A stretch of 64,000 bases of DNA, taken from NCBI RefSeq assembly GCF_024449095.1, contig NZ_CP024627.1:2728001-2792000 (forward strand), written 5' to 3'. Source of the stretch: Vibrio coralliilyticus. Its GTDB lineage: Bacteria > Pseudomonadota > Gammaproteobacteria > Enterobacterales > Vibrionaceae. The notes under the pieces are model-generated. The model did no database searches. It saw only the letters and a list, made by a program, of their open reading frames with translations, and was not told where the DNA came from. Positions 54,856-64,000 of this stretch are shown one piece after another (the stretch's first letter is position 1; every line of letters starts with the position of its first letter). A program made the translations under genes and the position numbers.

Positions 54856-55764
54856 TTAAGCTCTTGGGTGATGATCACTGTGTAGCTGTTTCAATCGTTC
54901 AGTTGCTACATGAGTATAAATTTGTGTTGTCGACAAGTCACTGTGTCCGAGTAGCATCTGTACCACTCGCAGGTCAGCGCCGTAGTTGAGCAAATGCGTC
55001 GCAAAAGCATGGCGCAATACATGCGGTGACAGTATCTCGGTATCAATGCCAGCCAAAACCGCATAATGCTTGATACGATACCAAAACGTCTGACGCGTCA
55101 TTTGGCGCGCACGCTTGCTTGGAAAGACAACATCAGATGTTGTATCTCCAAGTAACTCAGACCTACCTTGTTGGATAAAAGTTTCAATCCAGTCGACTGC
55201 ATTTTCGCCCATCGGAACCAAGCGCTCTTTACCACCTTTACCAGTGACACGAACAACGCCCTGACGAAGGCTGATGTTTTCCATCGTTAAGCTGACCAGC
55301 TCTGTGACACGCAAGCCTGTCGCATAAAGCAATTCCAGCATGGCTTTATCGCGTAATTCCATTGCATCGTTTGGATCCGGTGCATTCAGCAGTGCTTCAA
55401 CCTGCTCTTCACTGAGATCTTTGGGTAGCCTCTTAGGTAATTTAGGGCTAACGAGTAAAGCACTAGGATCATCCGCTCGCACTTTTTCTCTGTGTAGATA
55501 CTGGAACAAACGACGGATCGCAGACAACATACGGGCTCGTGAAGTCTGCTTGTACCCCTGTTCCATTAACCAACTTTGGTAGTCCTGTAAACCAGACAAG
55601 CTAATAAAATCGAGTCTGTAGTTATTTTCAGCCATCCAGTGAAGTAATTTGGATAAATCATTACGATAAGATGCCAACGTATTCTCGGATAACCCTCGCT
55701 CCATCCACATCGTATCCAAAAACTGCTCCACCATGCCCTGATCGGGTGACATCACTTCTGACAC
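54856..55764 (-). CDS. xerD: Site-specific tyrosine recombinase XerD
   Basis: Resolves chromosome dimers at dif with XerC under FtsK control. Catalytic Arg in TGLRVTELVSLT, His-x-x-Arg in HVLRHAFATHLL, and LGHSDLSTTQIYTH with the nucleophile Tyr. The start at GTG 55764 (SEVMSPDQGMVEQF, with GAGG 6 bp upstream) gives 302 residues, the usual Vibrio length. First gene of xerD-dsbC-recJ. It is unrelated in role to the element recombinases at 24-30 kb. Confidence 0.97.
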   Translation of the reverse strand: MSEVMSPDQGMVEQFLDTMWMERGLSENTLASYRNDLSKLLHWMAENNYRLDFISLSGLQDYQSWLMEQGYKQTSRARMLSAIRRLFQYLHREKVRADDPSALLVSPKLPKRLPKDLSEEQVEALLNAPDPNDAMELRDKAMLELLYATGLRVTELVSLTMENISLRQGVVRVTGKGGKERLVPMGENAVDWIETFIQQGRSELLGDTTSDVVFPSKRARQMTRQTFWYRIKHYAVLAGIDTEILSPHVLRHAFATHLLNYGADLRVVQMLLGHSDLSTTQIYTHVATERLKQLHSDHHPRA

Positions 55765-55915
55765 AATAATCCTCAACGTTATGATATGCGCTCAATGTAA
55801 GTGCCACACAGCAATAAAGCCATAAAAATTGCCATTCGATATGGATATTCGCTGCAAAGCTCGCCATTTTGTGTTTAGAATTCGCTATTGATTCAAAATA
55901 ATGAAAAAGAAAGTG

Positions 55916-56437
55916 ATGAAAATTGGTCTGTTTTACGGTTCGACAACTTGCTACACAGAAATGGCCGCGGAGAAAATGCGCGCCATCATAGGTGAAGAAC
56001 TGGTAGATATCCGCAATGTCAAAGACACTCCTCTGACAGAAATGGTTAATTATGACTTTCTGATTTTAGGTATCTCGACCTGGGACTTTGGCGAAATTCA
56101 GGAAGACTGGAATGAGATATGGGATCAAATCGGTGGCGTACCGCTAAGTGGCAAAACCGTCGCGTTGTTCGGCTTAGGCGATCAAGAAGGCTATGGCGAA
56201 TGGTATCTGGATGCTATGGGGATGTTGCACGACGAACTGAAGAAGACCGGTGCTAACCTGATTGGCTACTGGCCAAACGATGAAAGCTACGAGTTTGAAG
56301 CCTCAAAAGCGCTAACGGAAGATGGTAACCAATTTGTTGGCTTAGCATTGGACGAAGACTCTCAGTATGAACTGAGTGATGAGCGCATTGCGACTTGGAT
56401 TGAACAAGTCCTAGTGGAATATCAAGAAACACTATAA
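55916..56437 (+). CDS. fldB: Flavodoxin FldB
   Basis: A small FMN electron carrier. 173 residues from the ATG at 55916 ([16 protein letters not shown]), the E. coli FldB length; an ATG five codons upstream gives a Lys-rich extension and cannot be excluded. FMN-binding loops: [13 protein letters not shown] for the phosphate, [13 protein letters not shown] and [17 protein letters not shown] around the ring. It is divergent from xerD, as in enterobacteria. Confidence 0.95.
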   Translation: MKIGLFYGSTTCYTEMAAEKMRAIIGEELVDIRNVKDTPLTEMVNYDFLILGISTWDFGEIQEDWNEIWDQIGGVPLSGKTVALFGLGDQEGYGEWYLDAMGMLHDELKKTGANLIGYWPNDESYEFEASKALTEDGNQFVGLALDEDSQYELSDERIATWIEQVLVEYQETL

Positions 56438-56453
56438 AAGCCGACTTTATAAT

Positions 56454-56501
56454 GCTTCGCTGACGAGAATGGCGATCCTCACTCCCCTAGCGAAGCCTTT
56501 T
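56454..56501. terminator. Probable terminator between fldB and ampD
   Basis: GCTTCGCT pairs with AGCGAAGC across a 27-base loop that can fold further, followed by CTTTTATT. Its position between convergent genes supports termination, though the stem is short. Confidence 0.5.
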
Positions 56502-56525
56502 ATTGAAAAATATTGTCTCCTGTCT

Positions 56526-57071
56526 TTAAGAAGGTAGCCCTTTTCGATACCTCCTCCAATCAAACACCAAACCCGGATCGGTTTTTCTCAGCGGCGCAAT
56601 GTATTGATGGCCCGTTATTCGAGGCAAGGTGATTTTAGGGTAATATTTTTGTATCCATTTCGTCAGCTCAGTGAGGGCTTGATATTGCTCATCGGTATAC
56701 GCGACGTAATCACTGCCTTCCAATTCAATTCCAATTGAATAGTCGTTACACTTTTCTCGCCCCGCAAAACTGGATACACCTGCGTGCCACGCTCTTGCCG
56801 TAAACGGCACAAACTGCACCACCTCACCATCACGCCTGATCAGACAATGTGCAGAAACGCCCATCTGATGAATCACTTTAAAAAATGGATGCTCTTCAGC
56901 GTTCAGTTGCCCCGTAAAAAACTGCTCGATGTATGGCCCGCCAAATTGGCCAGGTGGCAGGCTGATATTATGTATCACTAGTAAGGAGATATCCGTTACA
57001 TCGGTTCGTTGATCAAAAAAGGGAGACGGCACATGCCTGGCAGCTTGATACCAGCCGTTTTCATCAATCAT
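56526..57071 (-). CDS. ampD: 1,6-anhydro-N-acetylmuramyl-L-alanine amidase AmpD
   Basis: Cytoplasmic peptidoglycan-recycling zinc amidase; its loss derepresses AmpR-controlled beta-lactamase in other species. 181 residues. Zinc ligands: His in LLVIHNISLPP, a second His in ARAWHAGVSS, and the Asp in RKTDPGLVFDW. The position next to nadC is conserved. Confidence 0.97.
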   Translation of the reverse strand: MIDENGWYQAARHVPSPFFDQRTDVTDISLLVIHNISLPPGQFGGPYIEQFFTGQLNAEEHPFFKVIHQMGVSAHCLIRRDGEVVQFVPFTARAWHAGVSSFAGREKCNDYSIGIELEGSDYVAYTDEQYQALTELTKWIQKYYPKITLPRITGHQYIAPLRKTDPGLVFDWRRYRKGLPS

Positions 57072-57142
57072 GTTTGTCTCCTTTTGTTTACTAAGTTATT
57101 GATTTTAGACTTTCAAGCGTGAAATACCACAATAATGGCTGA

Positions 57143-58090
<948 letters not shown>

Positions 58091-58100
58091 GCCCACCACT

Positions 58101-58140
58101 AACGACAAGAGAGAGGAATAACCTCTCTCTTGTCGTTTTT
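58101..58140 (+). terminator. Intrinsic terminator of nadC
   Basis: A perfect 16-bp stem (AACGACAAGAGAGAGG and complement) with loop AATAA and a trailing T-run. Confidence 0.93.
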
Positions 58141-58313
58141 AATGTAGGCAAATCACTAAGCAAAATAAACCGCAATTCAAACAGCTATGCAATTCAGATG
58201 TCTTATATCGATTAAGCTAAGCTTACCTTCTCGCGAGTCTCCTCCAGCCTAATATTCAGCGTAAAGTCCTTTCCCTACTCTTCTCACGCTAATGAAAAGT
58301 ACGTAGGACTCTC

Positions 58314-58754
58314 ATGACGTTACCAAACAATATTGCATTACGTGGCTTTACTCTGATTGAGTTGATGATCGTTGTGGCGATCATCGGAATTTTATCGGCC
58401 TTCGCGATTCCTGCTTATCAAAGCTACACCCAGCGTGCCCATGCCAGCGATATGCTCAATGCAACATCAGTGATGAAAACTGCGGTAAGCCTTTGCCTAA
58501 CAAACAGTGCTTCTGCTGCTAGCTGTATTTCAGGTAACAATGGTGTGCCATCACAACAAAACTTCAACGGTTTTTACGTCAATGCACAGACAAGTGGTTC
58601 TATCAGTGTCATTACCGCAGCATTATCAGGCTCAAAAGGCTCACTACCAAGCAATGCCAGCGTTCACTTAACCCCCAATTCATCAACAAGTGGGATTACA
58701 TGGGCAGTCAGCTGTAGTGGTACTGAAAGCCAGAATTGGTGTCCGAGTCGCTAA
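58314..58754 (+). CDS. pilA: Type IV major pilin PilA
   Basis: Prepilin of the type IVa pilus. 146 residues. Short leader with cleavage [18 protein letters not shown], Glu at position 5 of the mature protein, a hydrophobic N-terminal helix, and a globular part with Cys residues that can form the pilin disulfides ([11 protein letters not shown], and [10 protein letters not shown] near the end). In vibrios this operon is induced by chitin through TfoX and makes the pilus for DNA uptake and attachment. The C-terminal part of PilA is highly variable among strains. Its TAA overlaps the pilB ATG (TAATG). Confidence 0.95.
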   Translation: MTLPNNIALRGFTLIELMIVVAIIGILSAFAIPAYQSYTQRAHASDMLNATSVMKTAVSLCLTNSASAASCISGNNGVPSQQNFNGFYVNAQTSGSISVITAALSGSKGSLPSNASVHLTPNSSTSGITWAVSCSGTESQNWCPSR

Positions 58755-60403
58755 TGATGAGCCAATTACCTCACTTACTACAGAGAGCGAACAAAATAAC
58801 TCAAGCTCAAGCCTTACATGCCATGGCGGCAATGAATACCCAGAAAGCGGATGCCTGTACTGCACTGCTCACTCTCGACGATATATCACCACAAAAACTG
58901 GTCACAATGATCAGTGAACTCTTCTCCCTCACCATCATTCAGCTAGACTCATTTGATTATATCTCGTGCTGTCAGCGCCTAGGAGTTAGCGATTTAGTTT
59001 GCCGACATTCAGCGCTGCCCCTTCATATAGATAGTCACCAATTGACCTTAGCGATCAGTGACCCATCGATTGCAGAAATTGAACAAGACTTTCGCTTTGC
59101 CACAGGTCTAAAAGTCAAGTTAGTACTCTGTCAGATCCATATTTTGATGGAGGCGATACACCACTTATATGGTGATAAATTTTCAGGTGAGAGGTTTGGT
59201 TTTAAAGCAATCAGCGATCAAGAGCTTGAGCAGCTGGTCGAGACCACTGAAGAAGAAAGTGCGGATCATGAAGCCCTCTATCAAGATACTTCACCTATTA
59301 GCCAGTACATACATCAAGTACTGCTAGACGCCGTGCGCAAACGTGCCTCTGATATCCATTTTGAGCCTTATGAAAACTGGTTCCGTGTTCGATTCAGGTG
59401 TGATGGCTTACTGATTGAAAGACAACAGCCCCCTCACCACCTATCTAATCGTTTAATTGCTCGGCTCAAAATATTAGCTAAGCTCGACATTGCAGAACGT
59501 CGCCTACCACAAGATGGCAGAATCACCTTAGCGATCGCATCCTCAAAGGCCATCGATATACGTGTCTCGACTTTACCGACCATATGGGGAGAAAAAGTCG
59601 TATTGCGGCTGCTCGATAACCGGAAAACCAGCTTCGATTTAGAGCATTTAGGCTATAGCCCATCACAAAGTGAGCACTATCGTAGAGCGTTAGCTAAACC
59701 TCAGGGAATGATCCTAATCACAGGCCCAACAGGCAGTGGCAAGACGTTGTCGTTATACAGTGGCCTGAATATTCTCAATCAAAGTGAAGTCAATATTGCG
59801 ACAGCAGAGGATCCTGTTGAAATGCATGTATCGGGAATCAATCAGGTTCAAATCCAACCCCAAATTGGGTTTCATTTTGCTCAAGCTCTTCGAGCTTTTT
59901 TACGCCAAGATCCTGATGTTGTTATGGTCGGAGAAATACGAGACCGTGAAACAGCGGAAATCGCAGCCAAAGCAGCGCAGACCGGGCATTTAGTGCTTTC
60001 AACTCTGCACACTAACTCGGCTGCAGAAGCCATTCTACGTTTACAAAACCTGGGCATCGAACCTTTCAATATCGCGGCTTCTTTAAGTCTTATCGTTGCA
60101 CAAAGGTTAGTCAGGCGTCTGTGCCCTCACTGTAAACGTCCAGACTCAGAAAAAATTCAGGAATTCAAAGCTGACCCATTAGGCTGCAGTTCATGCCATC
60201 AAGGTTATTCGGGACGAATCGGACTGTTTGAAATTCTTACCGTCACTCCAGAAATATCAGAAGCGATTGCTGCCAGAGCGCCAACCCACCACATTGAAAG
60301 CTTGGCGATCGAGCAGGGGATGCAGACTCTGCGCCAATCTGGAATTGAGAAGCTTACGCAAGGGGTAACCAGTCAAACAGAACTACAGCGGGTGCTACTC
60401 TAG
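58754..60403 (+). CDS. pilB: Type IV pilus extension ATPase PilB
   Basis: GspE-type hexameric ATPase in the cytoplasm, powers pilus assembly. About 549 residues. N-terminal MshEN-type region; Walker A LITGPTGSGKTLS; Asp box and Walker B QDPDVVMVGEIRDRETAE; His box STLHTNSA; C-terminal zinc finger CPHCKR ... CSSCHQGYSGR. The start overlaps the pilA stop; a second ATG follows immediately. Longer in-frame starts would lie inside pilA. Confidence 0.96.
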   Translation: MMSQLPHLLQRANKITQAQALHAMAAMNTQKADACTALLTLDDISPQKLVTMISELFSLTIIQLDSFDYISCCQRLGVSDLVCRHSALPLHIDSHQLTLAISDPSIAEIEQDFRFATGLKVKLVLCQIHILMEAIHHLYGDKFSGERFGFKAISDQELEQLVETTEEESADHEALYQDTSPISQYIHQVLLDAVRKRASDIHFEPYENWFRVRFRCDGLLIERQQPPHHLSNRLIARLKILAKLDIAERRLPQDGRITLAIASSKAIDIRVSTLPTIWGEKVVLRLLDNRKTSFDLEHLGYSPSQSEHYRRALAKPQGMILITGPTGSGKTLSLYSGLNILNQSEVNIATAEDPVEMHVSGINQVQIQPQIGFHFAQALRAFLRQDPDVVMVGEIRDRETAEIAAKAAQTGHLVLSTLHTNSAAEAILRLQNLGIEPFNIAASLSLIVAQRLVRRLCPHCKRPDSEKIQEFKADPLGCSSCHQGYSGRIGLFEILTVTPEISEAIAARAPTHHIESLAIEQGMQTLRQSGIEKLTQGVTSQTELQRVLL

Positions 60404-60412
60404 TTTTTGAGC

Positions 60413-61648
60413 ATGAACAAAGTTCCCATTCCCACGACTACCCAATTGGGCTCATACTATTGGCAAGGCATCAACCACAAAGGTTTGAAGCTAAAAGGGA
60501 CAATGCTCGCAATTTGTGAGGCACAAGTGGCAGAACAACTGAACGAGCGCGATATCAGTGTACGTCTTATTCGCCAAAAGCCATTACCAGGCTACTCCCG
60601 TATAAAACATAAAGTGAGGACGAAAGATCTCACTAATATAACCCGTCAGTGGGCGACTATGCTGGCGTCTGGTTTGCCTATCACGACGTCACTTAAACTC
60701 ATCATGCAGAATCAAAAGCGTGCCGAACTGCGCTCGGTATTGTGGATGATAAGCCACCAACTCCAAGCTGGTCTGTCGGTATCAAGCGCTCTCAAGCACT
60801 CCTCTCGATACTTTGATGCCCTCTATATAGATATTGTCGACATGGGTGAAAAAACGGGTAATTTAGCCGCTTCATTAGAGCGCATTGCTCAATATAGAGA
60901 AAAAACAGAGCAATTGACCTCGAGAGTCCAACGCTCTGCTATCTATCCCAGCTTGGTCGTTCTAACAGCATTAGCCGTCTCGCTATTAATGCTCACCAAA
61001 GTCATTCCCGAATTTGAAGCTCTATTCATCGGTTATGGTGCTGAGCTTCCATGGTTTACCCAGCAAGTTCTTTCATTATCACAAGCCGTGCAGCACCATA
61101 GTTTGAGTATTGGAACAATGAGTGTTCTGATTCCTGTTGCTTTTGTATCTATATATCGAAGCTCAGCTAGATTCAGGTATTGGTTAAGTCGTGTAACATT
61201 ACATCTTCCCATTCTCGGAACCTTACTCCTCAAAAGCTGTATGGCGCGCTTTAGTCGTACACTGTCTACCAGTCTAAAGTCAGGCCTGCCCATTCTCACT
61301 AGCTTGGAAACAGCAGCACGTACAACAGACAATGCTTACTATCAGCACATCATCAGACATCTCATCCAACAAACAAGCGCGGGAATCGCTTTACATTCAA
61401 CCATGCGCCAATCGAGAGACTTCCCCGAACTCATGGTGCAAATGATTATGATCGGTGAAGAGTCTGGGCGACTGGATGACATGCTGACTAGAGTCGCGAA
61501 TCAATATGAAGCAGATATCGACGCAACTGTTGAAAGCCTTGCGAAAACACTTGAGCCGATTTTGATTCTTGCTTTAGGAGGTTTAGTGGGAAGTTTGGTG
61601 ATCGCTATGTACCTGCCTATCTTTAACTTAATGAACATTATGGGATAG
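60413..61648 (+). CDS. pilC: Type IV pilus inner-membrane platform protein PilC
   Basis: GspF-type polytopic protein; 411 residues. Two cytoplasmic GspF domains ([19 protein letters not shown] and [20 protein letters not shown]), each followed by membrane segments ([36 protein letters not shown]). The ATG at 60413 was chosen; an in-frame TTG is 6 bp earlier. Confidence 0.96.
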   Translation: MNKVPIPTTTQLGSYYWQGINHKGLKLKGTMLAICEAQVAEQLNERDISVRLIRQKPLPGYSRIKHKVRTKDLTNITRQWATMLASGLPITTSLKLIMQNQKRAELRSVLWMISHQLQAGLSVSSALKHSSRYFDALYIDIVDMGEKTGNLAASLERIAQYREKTEQLTSRVQRSAIYPSLVVLTALAVSLLMLTKVIPEFEALFIGYGAELPWFTQQVLSLSQAVQHHSLSIGTMSVLIPVAFVSIYRSSARFRYWLSRVTLHLPILGTLLLKSCMARFSRTLSTSLKSGLPILTSLETAARTTDNAYYQHIIRHLIQQTSAGIALHSTMRQSRDFPELMVQMIMIGEESGRLDDMLTRVANQYEADIDATVESLAKTLEPILILALGGLVGSLVIAMYLPIFNLMNIMG

Positions 61649-61697
61649 TATATCCACCTCAACTCAAAGACGGCGTATTCAAGCAACTGAAATTTTT

Positions 61698-62567
61698 ATG
61701 GAACTTTTCAATTATTACCCATGGTTGTTTCCAACCCTAGCGACCCTTTTTGGTCTGATCATAGGCAGCTTTCTTAACGTCGTCATTCATCGCTTGCCTA
61801 AGATGATGGAACGAGAGTGGCGACATGAATGCGCAGAGAGTTTTCCAGAGTATGGCATTCAGCCACCTGAGGGGACTTATAATCTGAGTGTCCCTAGGTC
61901 AACTTGCCCAAGCTGTAACACTCAAATTCGTAATATTGATAATATTCCGCTGATCAGTTGGCTTGCTTTACGTGGTCAATGCCGAGCTTGTCAACACCGC
62001 ATTTCCCCACGCTACCCTCTCGTTGAACTTATCTCGGGGTTAATGAGTTTCTCGATTGCTTACCAATTTGAACTGAGTGTGTTCGCCGTTGCCTTATTGT
62101 TCTTTACCTTTGTTTTAATCGCAGCAACTTTCATCGATCTCGATACTATGCTGTTGCCTGATCAATTGACCTTACCACTGATTTGGTCTGGGATAGCATT
62201 ATCATTACTAGGCTTGAGCCCTGTGTCTTTGCAAGACTCTGTGACTGGAGCAATAGTAGGCTATTTGTGCCTATGGTCTATTTACTGGGGGTTCAAACTT
62301 CTCACTGGTAAAGAAGGCATGGGTTATGGTGATTTCAAGCTTCTTGCCGCACTAGGCGCTTGGTTAGGCTGGCAGTATTTGCCTGTTATTGTTCTGCTTT
62401 CCTCACTCGTTGGATTACTTTTTGGCCTAATTCAACTACGACTACAAAAACAAGGGATAGACAAAGCCTTCCCGTTTGGCCCCTACCTTGCGATTGCAGG
62501 CTGGATCAGTGCAATGTGGGGAGAAAGCATCATCAACTGGTACTTTACACAAATTCTGGGGATCTAA
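61698..62567 (+). CDS. pilD: Prepilin peptidase PilD
   Basis: Inner-membrane aspartic protease and N-methylase that processes PilA and also type II secretion and MSHA pseudopilins. 289 residues. N-terminal zinc-type CPSCNT ... CRACQ, catalytic Asp in [12 protein letters not shown] and the [12 protein letters not shown] (GxGD) motif; about eight membrane segments. The stop abuts the coaE start. Confidence 0.97.
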   Translation: MELFNYYPWLFPTLATLFGLIIGSFLNVVIHRLPKMMEREWRHECAESFPEYGIQPPEGTYNLSVPRSTCPSCNTQIRNIDNIPLISWLALRGQCRACQHRISPRYPLVELISGLMSFSIAYQFELSVFAVALLFFTFVLIAATFIDLDTMLLPDQLTLPLIWSGIALSLLGLSPVSLQDSVTGAIVGYLCLWSIYWGFKLLTGKEGMGYGDFKLLAALGAWLGWQYLPVIVLLSSLVGLLFGLIQLRLQKQGIDKAFPFGPYLAIAGWISAMWGESIINWYFTQILGI

Positions 62568-62568
62568 T

Positions 62569-63177
62569 ATGCCTTTTGTCGTCGGCCTAACAGGCGGTAT
62601 TGCCAGTGGGAAAACCACCGTCGCCAACCTCTTTCACGATCAGTTTGGTATTGAAATTGTTGATGCGGATGTCATTGCCCGAGAAGTTGTTGAGCCAGGC
62701 AGTGAAGGACTGAAAGCGATAGAAGCACGATACGGTTCTAACATTTTACTGGCAGACGGAACGCTCAACCGAGCTAAACTAAGAGAAAGCATCTTTGCCT
62801 GTGACAAGGAAAAAGCTTGGATAAACCAACTGCTGCATCCCATGATTCGCGAAAAGATGCAGGCAGATATAGCCAAGGCTTCATCTCCTTATGCTTTGCT
62901 GGTTATTCCACTCATGGTTGAAAATAACCTCCAAAGCTTGGCAAACAGAGTATTGGTTGTCGATGTTGATGAGCAAGTACAACGGCAAAGAACCATGGAA
63001 AGAGATGGAGTCCCGATTGAACAAGTCGACGCTATCTTAGACGCTCAAGCTAGCCGTTCACAACGACTGTCAATCGCAGACGATGTGATTAGAAATAATG
63101 CAACAAACCAAGAACTTTTGCCTCAAATCACAGAATTACATCAAAAGTACCTAGAAATATGTAGGGAAAATCGGTGA
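62569..63177 (+). CDS. coaE: Dephospho-CoA kinase
   Basis: Last step of coenzyme A synthesis. 202 residues. P-loop GLTGGIASGKTTV, then DADVIAREVVEPG and the LID region RSQRLSIADDVI. The ATG at 62569 starts right after the pilD stop; a long in-frame upstream extension inside pilD is not real. Confidence 0.98.
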   Translation: MPFVVGLTGGIASGKTTVANLFHDQFGIEIVDADVIAREVVEPGSEGLKAIEARYGSNILLADGTLNRAKLRESIFACDKEKAWINQLLHPMIREKMQADIAKASSPYALLVIPLMVENNLQSLANRVLVVDVDEQVQRQRTMERDGVPIEQVDAILDAQASRSQRLSIADDVIRNNATNQELLPQITELHQKYLEICRENR

Positions 63178-63210
63178 GAATAAAGGAAGAAGAATCAAAG
63201 GCCGCATGTA

Positions 63211-63951
63211 ATGACAACGCACTTTTTTGAACATCCACTAAATGAGAAAACTCGCATATATTTACGTGTTGAAGCTTTGCTTAACCAATTAAGCGTTTCT
63301 TCTCAATTTAGTGATGACATGCAGCACTTATTGTTTTTCCGTTCTTTGTTTGATCTTTTGGAGATCTTCGAGCAAATCCAGCTAAAAAGTGAGCTGGCGA
63401 AAGACATTGAGAAACAGCGATTAACATACCGTTCTTGGCTTGATGTTGAAGGGGTGGATCAGGACATGTTGAGCAATGTGCTTAGCGAAGTCGATAATGT
63501 CCATAGTAAACTGATGGCTGCAGAGCGCTTTGGTCAAAGCCTCAAGGAAGATCGTTTTCTCAGTGCTATTCGTCAAAGATTTAACTTACCTGGCGGCTCT
63601 TGCTGTTTTGATTTACCTGCATTGCACCACTGGCTGCATTTACCTCTTGATCAAAAAAACAAAGACACTAAGCTTTGGTTAGATACGCTCCAACCACTCA
63701 CCGATGCTCTCAAACTCTGGCTACGCCTAACTCGTGAAACAGGTCATTTTCAACCACAAGAAGCTCAGGCAGGCTTCTACCAAAGTGATGCCGAAGAAGC
63801 GAATATTTTGCGTCTAGAAATCCCGATGCAATATGGGGTATACCCCATGATTTCTGGTCATAAGAATCGTTTTGCAATCAAATTTATAAGCTTCGCATCT
63901 GGCCAAGCCTCCATTGATAATATTCAATTTCGTTTGGCCGTGTGTAGCTAA
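63211..63951 (+). CDS. zapD: Cell division protein ZapD
   Basis: Binds FtsZ and bundles its filaments at the division site. 246 residues, all-alpha N-terminal part and beta C-terminal part. Family sequence starts [20 protein letters not shown] and includes [14 protein letters not shown]. It follows coaE by 33 bp; the next gene of the cluster (yacG) is not yet reached at the window end, where the last ~50 bases contain no start that can be judged. Confidence 0.96.
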   Translation: MTTHFFEHPLNEKTRIYLRVEALLNQLSVSSQFSDDMQHLLFFRSLFDLLEIFEQIQLKSELAKDIEKQRLTYRSWLDVEGVDQDMLSNVLSEVDNVHSKLMAAERFGQSLKEDRFLSAIRQRFNLPGGSCCFDLPALHHWLHLPLDQKNKDTKLWLDTLQPLTDALKLWLRLTRETGHFQPQEAQAGFYQSDAEEANILRLEIPMQYGVYPMISGHKNRFAIKFISFASGQASIDNIQFRLAVCS

Positions 63952-64000
63952 CCCAATCACGCTATACTCGTCCAAATATCTAAATGTTCACAGAGAAAAT

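Overview
The window is a chromosome segment of a Vibrio of the Harveyi/Vulnificus kind. It carries the LuxR/OpaR/SmcR-type quorum-sensing master regulator next to hpt and lpdA, the pdhR-aceEF-lpdA operon, the pilABCD-coaE-zapD cluster, and the core run hrpB / sfsA-dksA-gluQ-pcnB-folK-panBC. Core genes look intact and conserved. The stretch at about 2.0-30.1 kb is quite different: AT-rich, full of insertion sequences and broken genes.

Core left edge (1-2032): mrcB (PBP1B), cut by the window edge, preceded by the last ~20 codons of hrpB. The main part of hrpB lies 28 kb away (30057-32471). Its 3' end has been displaced next to mrcB, so the ~28 kb between is one insertion into the end of hrpB.

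Inserted element (about 2033-30071): at its right end is an overlapping four-gene operon of two tyrosine recombinases, a recombinase-fold protein lacking catalytic residues, and a small coiled-coil protein. This matches the intA-tfp-intB-srap module of the strand-biased circularizing integrative elements (SEs) first described in Vibrio. Both ends carry repeated ATTGACA boxes in inverted orientation. Cargo, left to right: an IS4-family remnant, a frameshifted membrane protein, an aldehyde dehydrogenase, an outer-membrane barrel protein, IS200-, IS110- and IS3-type remnants, a GFA-family zinc protein, a Big2-domain lipoprotein, an unrecognised 812-residue exported protein, a DndB-like protein, a sulfatase with a frameshift in its signal peptide, a TetR regulator, and an octaheme cytochrome with TPRs. 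Four near-identical copies of a 1043-bp IS5/IS903-type element are scattered through it.

Core right part (30057-64000): hrpB (3' end altered), sfsA, dksA, gluQ, pcnB, folK, panB, panC, an ABC exporter (yadGH), a SulP anion transporter divergent from a beta-carbonic anhydrase, hpt, the luxR-type regulator with a Qrr-like pairing site at its ribosome binding site, the pyruvate dehydrogenase operon with two perfect PdhR operators, recJ-dsbC-xerD, fldB, ampD, nadC, pilABCD, coaE and zapD. No tRNA, rRNA or CRISPR array was recognised.

The most notable points are the element that splits hrpB and separates it from mrcB (formerly overlapping by ATGA), the G11 tract at the intA/tfp overlap, and cargo genes of unclear role (the 812-aa exported protein, the lone DndB-like protein and the octaheme cytochrome).
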